From Prochilodus magdalenae (lineage: Eukaryota > Chordata > Actinopteri > Characiformes > Prochilodontidae): a stretch of 64,000 bases of DNA. The position numbers and the translations under genes are program-made. Numbering within the stretch: the stretch's first letter is position 1; each line of letters begins with the position of its first letter. This document shows positions 26,337 to 36,681 of this stretch, piece after piece. The notes under the pieces were generated by a model. It saw only the letters and a list, made by a program, of their open reading frames with translations. It did no database searches and was not told the DNA's origin. The DNA is taken from positions 186,001 through 250,000 of the forward strand of contig JAMWET010004078.1 in assembly GCA_024036415.1 (NCBI GenBank). Reading direction: 5' to 3'.

Positions 26337-27090
26337 ACACTATATGACCTTCCTAATTACTGAGGCCAGGTGCTTCAGCCACACTCATTACTAAGAGAAG
26401 CTTGGAAACGTCCGTAGACAAAGACTGGCACATAATAAAGAGCTCAGTCACTGTCGTAGAAAGCCACCTTTGCAACAGGTTAGTTTATGAATTTTATACC
26501 CTGCTAGATGTGTTCCAATATAGGTCTAATGTATAGAAATGAAAGCATCTAGGAATAACAACAGCTCAGCCACAAAGTGATAGACCATGTACACTCCCAG
26601 AGCGAGGCCACTGAGTGCTGAAGCATGTAAGCGTGTAAAAATCGCCTATCTTCTATTACATCATTTACTACAGTTCCAAACTGCCTCGGAGGAGTATGAA
26701 GCAACATCAACACAAGAAATGGGTTTCCTTTGGCTGAGCAGCTGCCCACAAACCTAAGATCGCCATGTGCAATGCTTGAGCAGTTTAAAGCACACGGCCA
26801 CTTGATGCCACTGCAATGGAAACATGTTCTCTGGAGCAATGAACTGCAATTCACTATCCGTGCGTTTGGCAGAAAAACACTCCCTACTGGACGCATAGTG
26901 TCAGAAAGTTTGGTGGAGGAGGGATAATAGGCTGTTTTTCAGAGTTTGGGTTCCTTAGTCCCAGGGAAGGCTTGTGTTGAAGCTACAGCATACAAAAACG
27001 CTTTAGACAATTATATGTTTTAAACTTTGTGGCAACACAACCGCACTGAACACGTTCGAGATGACCTGGAACGTCAGTTACACGGCAGGC
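26337..27090 (+). pseudogene. Tc1-like transposon of a second family with transposase relic
   Basis: It opens 'acactatatgaccttcctaa', like fish elements beginning ACACTATATGGCC. At 26720-27030 the + strand keeps pieces of transposase text: 'MPLQWKHVLWSNELQFTI', 'GRIVSESLVEEG' and 'ggctgtttttcagagtttgg'. Intact relatives read WKHVLWSDESRF; here the catalytic Asp of the motif is Asn (SNEL). Frameshifts and loss of the N-terminal part make it a dead copy. Confidence 0.75.
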
Positions 27091-27424
27091 CTTTTATTCA
27101 TTTCATTTATTCATGCATTTATTCAGCTTCAACCAACCATTTTGTATATTTTACATTAGTCTACAGTCATTTTTTACAGGAGTTTGCTTTTACAATGAAG
27201 TTAAAAGGAGTATTTCACCCTGCCTCATAAAGAGGTCTAAAACAGGGTAGTTTAGAACAGAGAATGGAGAGTGGTCAGGTAAAAATGAATTCTGACTGTC
27301 TATAGAGTAAAAGCATCTAAAAATAGGGTAGGCATAGGGCATGAGGTCATGAGGTGTACCATAAATACCAATGAGCTTCATTTGCCTACAGGTTAATTTA
27401 AACATAATTCAGAGAACTTGAGTG

Positions 27425-28020
27425 CATACAGTCCTAGCGAAAAGCATTTGCCCCATTTCATCTATTTTTCCTAGTTTATCACATTCAAAAGTTTCAGATC
27501 ATCCAACTAATTTTAGTGGAAGATAAGGACAACACAACTGAACACAAAATGCAGCATTTAAATGATCATTCCATTTATTACAGATGAAGATTTTTTCATA
27601 AGCCATATCACACATTTGGAAACTGTAACTGCCCCACTAAAAGTAATGACTGGTTGTGCCAAACACCAGCCTTGGTGGTCTTTTTGGGCAGCAGCACCTT
27701 GCAACTGTCCCATAGACGTTGCTTAGTGTCCTTCTAATTGTAGAATCCTGTACATTGACCTTAACTAGGGAAGTGAAATTGTGGTGGGTGGACCAGTTCT
27801 GAGAAAGTTCACCACTGTTCCACTGTTCTCTTTATTTGTGGATAATAGCTTTCACCGTGGTTCGCTGGAGTCCATTCCAGATGGCAGATTTCAATTGCTT
27901 TGTTTGACATCTGTATTTGAACGAGCATGCCATTACATGTTGCTTTTGAGACCTTCTAACTGCTTTGCCTTGCCAGAGAGGTTCTATTTCAGTCATAATT
28001 AGATTCAGCAAGCCCTGCAT
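27425..28020. repeat. repeat D, dispersed non-autonomous DNA element
   Basis: It has 'aaaagcatttgccccatttc', 'agtttatcacattcaaaagt', 'tcagatcatc.aactaatttt' and 'aacacaaaatgcag', the opening text of a repeat common in many teleosts. No open frame is credible. I cannot name the superfamily. Confidence 0.55.
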
Positions 28021-30500
28021 ATGCACACACACATATATATAGGTGCCTTGCATCAACCTGAAAATAGTATATAATCAGCACCATCATTACAGTAATGAGT
28101 GTCTACAAATTTAATTTGTCCAGACAGTATTAAATGCATAATAAATGCGGCATGTATTCATCCCCAGGTGGACCATAAATGATAGCCTTGGTTTCTTTTT
28201 ATGTCTGAGAGGGTTAAAGGTTCATTACAGCTCTGTCTGCTCTTTCCTCAGGTTCAAATCCATCAGACGGAAGGGTCACCCAGAAGAGGGGTTTCAGCGC
28301 TACACCCCACAGCACCATAACAGAGTAGTTTCAAATGTGTCTGTTTTTAGCTGCTGCTTCAGGGTTTTTAAGGCTATTGTTTTGTATTTTAATGTGATAG
28401 GAGTTCACAAGCATTGAGCTGGTGCTGCTCGTGAATCAGTGCTTCAGATGCTGCATGGCAGTCCTGGCCAGACTCTTGTAGAAAGCTGCACAGCCTATGA
28501 CTGTTTTTCATTTGAGCTGTCTAGTCTGCGAATTGCATTCTTTCCCTAGGAGAGAGCAGAGTCATGAGTATGGTTTGCAGCAGCAGACCACTCTGCTTGC
28601 AAACATCTCTGTATTCGGTGGAGCTGACAGCTTACAGATATCTCTCTCCTTCCTCAGTCCCTAATGAAAAATATAGAGCGGCAGATTTATTACTTCATTG
28701 GGCTAATTGAGTGTGACAGCCGCAGAACGGGAAGCAGGGAGGGAGGGCGAAGGGAGCTGTACCCAAACGTTGCCCAGGGCCAGACTGGCAGGACAAGCCT
28801 GCCCCAGGTGCCCATGGGAATTTCACGGGAGGACTTTTGTGAACGCTGAAGCCAGCAAGGCAACGGAGAGCAGAAGTGCCAGGAAGAGCAATGCACTAAC
28901 GCAGGAGCCGCACGAAGCACAATCATTAGCAAGGCCACGGCTGAGGGCTATGACCCATGGCACAGAGTTATAAATAATACTAAACATTCACGTTCATTAA
29001 GTAAACACATGGATGAATTTGGAATGACTTTCAGCAGGACGAACATGCGTATGAGCACAGCGCTTGCAGGATGCACTATGTATGAACTATGTGAGATTGC
29101 TGAGGGTGGGCTTGAATGTTAATATCATTTCTCTATCAGTGCACAAATCGCAAGATGCTGGAGCACTGACATTCGAGACCAGATTGTGTGAGAGATGATG
29201 CCCAAGAAATTTGATAAGACTGGCATAAGAGAGAGGAGAGGAATGCGGAGATGAAAACAAACACTGCCAGAAGTGGCCCTACACCCTCTCGCTCCCACCA
29301 TTTCCGTGATCTTAAGTGTCACTTCGGCTAATTAAAGGCAGAACCAAAATTATCCTTTGCCGAGAGGAAAATCAACACCAATGTACTCTGACCACAGAAA
29401 TAAAAAACCATGACTTGTCCTTACAAACGTACCCTCTCTCCTTCTCTCCCTCTCTCCTCTACAAGATCTAGCTGCATTCTTTTTTCCAGATGAATGAGAC
29501 CTGCTCAAATTAGCTGCTGTGGCACTGTGGTGTATGGCTGGGCATTGGATTTAGTGCTATTTAAATAATTTCAGATGCTGCAGAGAAAAGGAGGAGGGGA
29601 CAAGATGACTAATAATAACCAGAGCTTTTAGCACATGACACTCTCTCTGTTTCTCTCTCCATCTCTCTCTCTTGAGAAAATGATTTCGTGCACTAAAAAT
29701 ACCCTTACTCTTGACAAAAATATTAGATATTCTAATTCATTAAGAGTTCCCCCACTGAATGAACCTGAAGCACAAAGACAGAGGGGGAGAGAGAGAGGGA
29801 AAAAGAGAGCAAATGAATTCCGGATTGAGCATTAATTGGAATGAGAAATAGCATAGCAGAAATTAACACAATGCAGACTGCATGCATGAGCAGATTCCAC
29901 ACTTATTTCAGACAACAGGGGAAACAGCTATGCTGTGCATCTTGCTGCCGCATTCTCGCTTTTGCCGAGGGCGTGCTTGTATGGATCATGCCGCCTTTCA
30001 CCCAGATGCCAAAGCGATGTGTTTTTCCATGGTGTCACAGAAATGTCAACACACGGTTTTGGTCAGGGATGATTCAGTCAGTTATGATGAACACCAGTCA
30101 TCTGCATGTCTACTTGCTGGAATGTGAATACTGGGCAATTTATGAACAGACAGGGGCTGTCCAGGTAGAACCATGCAGTTCTTCAGTTTAGCCATTTAGG
30201 GGGAAGCTACTGTATTTTCTGTATTAAATATAACATTAAACATATCTATAAACATATAAATATAAATATAACATTTGTGTGATTTTATGTATCAACCTAA
30301 CATGACCATTTTCCAGCCTTTAGACTGAAACAGGCTGTATATGTTTCTGTGCCTTTAAGGCTGATCTAAGATAAATGAACTCTAAGATAAACTAGCTGGA
30401 TGGTGCAAACCTGCTGTAGACGGAATCGGTGGATATATGTAGATGAGTTGGTACCTGTGACATCACGGTATTAATGAATTCAAAACTAAATAGTTTATAT
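28021..30500. other. intergenic, no genes recognised
   Basis: The segment 28660-28760 is AT-rich with a 'gggctaatt' core and adjoins a GC-rich stretch. Open frames at 28664-28973 and 29841-30191 resemble no protein family I know and look like chance. Short CT-rich runs occur at 29425-29460 and 29640-29670. Confidence 0.4.
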
Positions 30501-30504
30501 AAAC

Positions 30505-30905
30505 TGTGTGTGTGTTTTAAATTGTTCTCTGGTGTTCTACATAAAAGGTAAGTGACTTTGGCCGTTTTCTCTGTTGGTGAGCAGAGTTCTACTCTGATTG
30601 GCTGGTTTATAACGAGACACTAAAAAGGATCACACAGAAGCAACAATATAGACACAAGGTTTGAGTCCCAATTATGCATGGAATACTAATAGTACATATT
30701 TTTGAAGATGTATGTAGGAAGTACAGTTACAAATGTCAAAGCTGAGTTTACTGAAAAACCCACAATGCACACCTAGAACCAGTATATTTCTGAGTATGGT
30801 AAGTATTTCTGGAAAAAAATGGGGGATGGTAATATGATGGAAAATGAAATACATGGCTAAATATAAGTTAAACCCACATCTATTATCAACAGTCTATAAA
30901 AATAC
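30505..30905 (+). repeat. repeat B, copy 1
   Basis: This aligns closely with 34345-34915 in the same orientation. Shared strings include 'gttctacataaaaggtaagt', 'ctctgattggctggtttata', 'gagacactaaaaaggatcac', 'tttttgaagatgtatgtagg' and 'ccacatctat'. It lacks an internal ~65-bp segment and a second segment present in the other copy. Confidence 0.8.
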
Positions 30906-31129
30906 ATGTATTCTATAAAAAATATATATATAAATAGTCTATATCTGGACTGTAGGGACTGGGAAGTGAATGATAGACGTGAACAGTGTTTACATATTAC
31001 TTTACATTCATTTTTTTAAAAAGTGAGGATTGAGCCTTTAAAAATAAGGACACACCACAATTTGGTGTTCTGTAAAGAGCCAGTGTTTCTACCTGATGCT
31101 ACATTTCTATTTAAACTATAACCCAGTGT

Positions 31130-31620
31130 TTCTCCTGCAGTGCACCCCACCCTGCTCCACGCCATGCTTAGCAACACTTTTTCAATCTGCACTCACCGAC
31201 CACTTTAATAGGACTCCTTCTTCTATCTACATGTAATGTCCATTTTATTAGTTCCACTCACCATATAGGAGCACTTTGCAGTTCTACAGTTACAGAATGT
31301 AGTCCATCTGTTTTTCCTCCTCTCTAAAGGGTTTTTAAATCAACAATTAACCTCTGTGTTAATGCTGGACTGAGAACAATCCTCCAACCAAATATATTCA
31401 GCCACCGGCATCCTGTGAGCAGCATCCTGTGGACACCGATGAAGGATTAGAGAATGTTCAACACACTGTGCAAGAACAGATGAGCAATCGTCTCTCTGAC
31501 TCTACATTTACAAGCTGGAACAGCAGGGTAGGTGTATATTTCATAGTGGACATTTAGTGTTTTAAATTCCAAAAGCAATGCTGTGTCTTATCCACTTGAA
31601 TCAGCGTAACACACACATCC
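31130..31620 (-). repeat. repeat C, inverted copy
   Basis: 'gcactttgcagttctacagt', 'acagaatgtagtccatctgt' and 'ggactgagaacaatcctcca' are the inverse or internal strings of the repeat at 19670-20880. It abuts a family A Tc1-like element. Confidence 0.6.
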
Positions 31621-31629
31621 CAGGTAGAT

Positions 31630-32550
31630 CAACAAAAATAATTTTATGAGCAGAATCAGGTGTGTTGGAATTAACTTTGCAGACTTAAGACTGATACGAG
31701 CAATATTTATTAAGCTACACATACAGTAGTGTCTAACGCAACATACCAGACGTCTCAGCATGGAGTTGTAGAGGTCCCTAATGGTGTGATAGTCCATTCC
31801 ATGCTGCTTGAATATTCTCACAGTTCCTGCAGATTTTACAGTGGAGGTGGAGTGACACCAGGCCTTCTGCACATGTGACACATGATAACAAATCATTCAT
31901 TAAAGCGCCGACCACGGTGCCTCCACACATGAATACATTGGTCGCTTTAAAAGCAGTACTCGTCACTGAAGATGACCCACTACCATTATGAATCGCTCGA
32001 TGACAGTCTGACACCATTGCAGTTTTTGGAGACATTCACGTGGTGTGAAGGGCAGTCATCGTAAAGCTCTAGGTCTGTGTACTCCTCATCATGCAGCCAG
32101 CCACTTGCCAGTGTTGCTAGAACTAAAAGGATGACACATGGAGCGCATCACTGTTTGCTGAATGTCCACAGTCATGGGTGTGGGATGGGTGTGTCAGTAT
32201 CTGCGGTATGGTGTGCAATACGTTGATAAGATCATCCCACTTCCCAGAGCCCTACAATGCAACCACCTCCAACTCCTTTAACTGCTCAAATTGCTTCCAA
32301 ATTCTCTGAGACATACTTCACTTGCAAAGGATGTTACCAACATAACAGACACGAGTCAGAATGCTAAGCATGCGCAACAGGACGACAGTCAGTCAGGTAC
32401 AGCGATAAGGCCTGTCCTCGCTTATGTCGCTTGCATGGCTGAGCACGTAAACGTGAATCATTCAAATGTTTAATGATGTCAAACCTACACACCAAGTTTT
32501 ATTCCTGTCGGCTGATTCCCTCTGGGTGCAACACTTCTCTACAATAAAGT
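31630..32550 (-). mobile_element. Tc1-like family A element, copy 5 (longest), transposase relic
   Basis: The minus strand keeps transposase fragments: 'ATNVFMCGGTVVGALMNDL' and 'HCKICRNCENIQAAWNGLSHH', then, in another frame, 'HTIRDLYNSMLRRLVCCVRH'. The 'ENIQAAWN.L....IR.LY.SM.RRL' pattern is the C-terminal end of Tc1 transposases. The right end shows 'gtcaaacctacacaccaagt' and 'ctgattccctctgggtgcaa'. Left terminus eroded. Confidence 0.8.
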
Positions 32551-32555
32551 TATAT

Positions 32556-34340
32556 TGTACTATTATTTCTACAATTACATCAACATGGTTTTTCAGCACG
32601 CAAAGGGCCATTCAGGAGCTAAACATATTTTTCAAGGTTTAAATTCCTAAATTGGCTGCAGGGCAGCCCTGTGGAATATTAGGAATAAAAGCCTGAGGTT
32701 GGATGATTGACAGGTGGTTCTAGGCAATGCTGCTATCCTCAAACATAGCACTTACTGTGACAACAAGTCGCTCCAGGGGAGTAATCCCCCTCTCAAGCCA
32801 TGGAATGTGCTCTCACTATCACCCCGCCCCTCACAAAGCTGCATATGGAAATCCGAAAACATGCATTTTAAGAGGGTGGTAATGTGGCGGTGGGGTAGGG
32901 GGGGCATGTGTTCGAGAGAAACAGAATGGCTTGTTCAGGAAGATAAGGTACTCTGCTCTACTCTGCAACCTTCTAAAAATGCATGTAACCGCATGTATAG
33001 TTCAGCAGCCTACTGTATGTGGGCCTACAGCGGTGAATTAATTCTTAATTACCGCGACTGAGGTTTATCTGAATCTCTTCATGCAATGGCTTATTGAGGG
33101 AAATAAGAGCCACATTTAGAGGTCAAATAATATGTGTGGTATTTGTTGCTAGATTGCTTTAATGCTTGAGGTTACACAAGAATGCAGAACTAGAGGCAAT
33201 TCAATTCTATCCTACAAGAAGCCATGTCTTACACTACAGGCATTAAAGTACAAACTTAAAAACTTTTTTGAGAAAGAAAACATTGGAATATTCCTTCAAT
33301 TTGATTCAAAGGAGGCTTAGGGTTTGTTTTGCGCAGTAACAAACACAGAGGTCAGTCCGAGTCACTGTATCCTGCGATAAGCGCGGTGCAGAAGCAGAAT
33401 GAGGCCTGTAGAAGAGTGTAAATTATTCAAGTAAAAGCCTGAATGTGAGCACCCACAGAGAGTGCAGCCGAGCTATTGTTTTTGTTTTCTCCACTGCTAA
33501 AATGGAAGTGCAGATTTTCAACATAATTAACTTGAGGGGTTTGTTGTACATGCCCCACTCCCTTGTCAAATAACACTAATTGGGTTATTTTTAAATCAGC
33601 ATTTTGAGTGCAGACAACTCTGTGCATGGTTGGTGTGTGTTTACGTTAAAGACAGCCCGGATCTACCATCAGCCATCAACGCTTATCATCGTCACCGTCA
33701 CTCTGCTTTGCCCCGCATGTACAAGGAGCAGTTTCACCAAGGCAGCTAATGTTCAGACTGAACAAAGCACTCTTCTTTTTTAAAACACATTTCCAACAAG
33801 TTTTACAGTTATATGGAATAGAGCAACCACAGTCTCTGCCTGCTGAAGCAGAATGGATGAGATGCTCGCAGCTTCACTGAACGCGAAGAAACAACCTTTC
33901 GTAGTCAGCAAATCAAGATTACTCACTAATGAATATTACGCCCATGCAGTCGTTCACAGCTGGCCTTTGGGAAACAGTAAAGAGTTTTTCAAAAGGTTCA
34001 TCCAAGCCAAATGTCTATCTAATATCTCAATTATCTACCGTTCTGTACAGTTCTGTAAAACTCAAGCAGGTCTCTTTCTATAAAAAGTCGCACATATTGC
34101 CACACACCAATCACTTTAATTAATTATGATGATGATGATCATGATTTAGTAAATCAGTCAAACAAATCCTGAGGCACCTTCTAACATCCTTGTGGATTTA
34201 GTATACCGTGTAAAGCACCCTTACTCAGCTGTGCAGCTGTGATCAGAGCCTAAATAACTTTCCAAATAGTCAACCTACCTTCAGTTCCCTATTCTCAGCA
34301 CACGAGCTCCACCTACTGAATATAAACTGTAAATGCACCT
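32556..34340. other. intergenic, no genes or repeats recognised
   Basis: No credible exon or repeat is seen. A GATGAT run is at 34127-34142. A G-rich stretch at 32885-32910 is the only compositional feature of note. Confidence 0.4.
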
Positions 34341-34344
34341 GCTG

Positions 34345-34915
34345 CGCGCGCGAGCGTGTGTGTGTGTGGGTGTGTGTGTGTGTGTGTGGTTGTAAATTCT
34401 TCTCTGATGTTCTACATAAAAGGTAAGTGACTTTGGTCAGTGTAAAAAATGGTCAGTTTGGCACACATTTAAAATCCTCTGAAATGGTCCTAGAATGAAA
34501 CAAGCTGTTTTCTCTTTGTTGGTGAGCTCATGAATAATTAGCTGAGTTCTACTCTGATTGGCTGGTTTATAACGAGACACTAAAAAGGATCACACAGAAG
34601 CTACAATATAGACACAAGGTTTGAGTCCCAATTACGCATTGGATTCCTAATAGTACATATTTTTGAAGATGTATGTAGGAAGTACAGTTACGAATGTCAA
34701 AGTTGAGTTTACTGAAAAACCTACAATGCACACTTAGAACCAGTATATATCTGAGTATGGTAATGGTGGACACTCTTGTCCCACAATGCAATGGGGATTT
34801 GGAAAGAGAGAAGCTTCTCGCATCTGGGGGGATGGTAATATGATGGAAAATGAAATACATGGTTAAATATAAGTTAAACCCACATCTATCGCAACAGTCT
34901 ATAAAAAATGTGTGT
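34345..34915 (+). repeat. repeat B, copy 2 (fuller)
   Basis: A (GT)n run at 34355-34391 opens it, as a shorter GT run opens copy 1. It keeps a segment at about 34437-34500 that is missing from copy 1, and part of that segment also appears in the copy at 12440-12600 ('agctgttttc.ctctttg'). It also has an extra ~60 bp near 34765-34825. No open frame is credible. Confidence 0.8.
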
Positions 34916-34924
34916 TCAATAAAA

Positions 34925-34958
34925 TAAAAAAAAAAAATATATATATATATATATATAT
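34925..34958. repeat. poly(A) run followed by (AT)n microsatellite
   Basis: An A run passes directly into about eleven AT units. Confidence 0.9.
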
Positions 34959-35624
34959 GAAAAATAAATGTAAAAATACAATTATTTGTTTGAATTTTCT
35001 TAAAAATTATTACAAAACACAGCTGAATCAGCCTTCTTCTTCAAGTTGCATCGTTTCCTGTTAGTAAGAAATTATGTAGTATGCTAATATTTTTTGTGTA
35101 CTAACATGCTGATTTTGTGTACTAACAGCTCTGATATCCAATATCCAAGCTCAATGGAGTGCACCCATAAACTTAAAGTAGTCATCCTATTTAGTTAGCT
35201 TAGGCTTGCTATTAGCTAACATTACCTGTGACTAGTTGCTTTCAGTCTCGACATCAACACAGAGTAAATTAAAGTTGTTGCTAGTTAAAGTCAGTTTCGG
35301 ATCATTTAAGATAATACAATCGCACAGCATGAATATCGTGATGCTAATAAAAGTGGAACTCTTCTCTTCAGTCAAACGCTGAGCGAAACAGCTCAGTATT
35401 ATCAAAGGACTGAGAAACTGTCTAGAATGAAACGTGCAGAGCAAACTAACCACTTTAAAGTTCTCCAGGATTTGGGAGCTGAAGTTTCCTATTCAGCAGC
35501 TTTGCAGATTTTCTAATCCACTATAAATGGTGCCACAGTTACAGCCTGTGGTATGTCAGTTCTATGTACTGAGGTCTCTTTAATTCAGCTACACCAATGT
35601 AAATACAGCGTTACATTCAATGTG

Positions 35625-35880
35625 GCATCAAAAGAAAAGTTGCACAAATAGATTCACTCAGAAGGAATCAAACAATAGGAAGGTTTGCCATCACCAGACA
35701 TGCAAATGATTTGAGGTTCATTATTAGCCGTGCATGTGACGTAAGCAAGGATAGGTCTTATTGTTGTACTTGCCTGACCCAACCGCCACGATTGAGGACA
35801 TTCAGTGAGGAGTGATGACGTCCATGAACCAACCTGTTAGTGCTGACGGCTGCACGATGTTGTCACAAGTCAACATCTAG
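35625..35880 (+). mobile_element. Tc1-like family A element, copy 6 (fragment)
   Basis: 'catcaaaagaaaagttgcac', 'cagaaggaatcaaacaatag', 'ccgtgcatgtgacgtaagca' and 'cctgttagtgctgacggctg' match the other copies, in the orientation of copy 3. The far end is lost where the spmip7 promoter region begins. Confidence 0.7.
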
Positions 35881-35939
35881 TACAATGTCAATGCTGTTTT
35901 GCGTCACCTGTGTACTTACATGTCCCGCCCTCCTGCCAT

Positions 35940-36210
35940 GTGATTGGTTTGTGGTTCATATTCATTCTAGTAGTTAGCCAATCTAGGCGCTCGGGGGCGG
36001 GGCTCAGTCTGAGTACGGGTGGCTAAACAGATCTGCAGTCTTCCAGTAATTTGACCCTTGAGGTGCAACAAACAGCTAATAGTCGCTAGGCAACGAGTGA
36101 CGCTAAAGCCAGGCCGGTACAAGCCTGCATCATAGCGTTGGGGCAGACTGTGGAGACACAGAGAGAAACACTGTCAACAGCAGCCCACCCAGAGCATTCT
36201 GGACTGGTAC
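35940..36210 (+). promoter_or_regulatory. spmip7: spmip7 promoter and 5' UTR region
   Basis: Within about 270 bp upstream of the first ATG are an inverted CCAAT box (ATTGG, 35943-35947), a direct CCAAT (35978-35982), a GC box GGGGCGGGGC (35994-36003) and an X-box-like palindrome at 36082-36094. CpG density rises sharply here relative to flanks. No TATA box is evident. Two CCAAT boxes with a GC box suit a CpG-type promoter; the transcription start is not determined. Confidence 0.6.
36082..36094 (+). promoter_or_regulatory. RFX X-box-like motif
   Basis: GTCGCTAGGCAAC fits the X-box layout of two inverted half-sites (GTYGCY and RGCAAC) with a 1-bp spacer. The GGCAAC half is perfect. RFX factors, with FOXJ1, drive ciliary and axonemal genes in vertebrates, which suits a sperm axoneme gene starting 119 bp downstream. 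Confidence 0.55.
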
Positions 36211-36212
36211 CG

Positions 36213-36681
36213 ATGAAGCTGGACCCCTCCCGTCTTCCGCGAGTGAGGCTTCTGACGCGTCCGTGTGAGACTGGCGCGGAAACGAGCAGATGGCTGTGCA
36301 GACACATGAACCTGCCTTATGAAAGAGGTCGGTCTGATGTTAGGAGCCTGTCTGAGACAGACGAACCCGGCTTCACTCAGTTTAACCCCCAGGCCCACCC
36401 TCCTGCCGACAGCGGCCCCCTGGCTCCTCTTCGCGACCTCGTCGAACTGACGGAGCCCTGCTCAGGCCTCCTAAGCGCCGGAGCTCGGTCTGACCTGAGA
36501 CTTCCGGGGCAGAGTAGGTTTATAGACAGAGATTATGCTCCTTCTGACCTGCGGGTCCCTGCTGGAGCTAGAGAGAGACCCCAGACTCCCATAAGCAGAC
36601 CTTCAGCTGTTACAGACCTCCTGTCTGAGGACAAGCGCTGGAATTCAAGAACAAAGTCAGCGAAGCAAGCGAGCCTTCAAG
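36213..36681 (+). CDS. spmip7: spmip7 exon 1
   Basis: It begins MKLDPSRLPRVRLLTRP and is Arg/Pro/Ser-rich and GC-rich, unlike the later exons. The frame is open upstream to TAG at 36087-36089 but has no earlier ATG, so 36213 is the first possible start. The donor CAAG|GTATAC leaves phase 1. Confidence 0.8.

Noticed and set aside
29841..30191. Two open frames of 116 and 81 residues
   Set aside because: They overlap in different frames, lack recognisable domains or splice context, and resemble chance.
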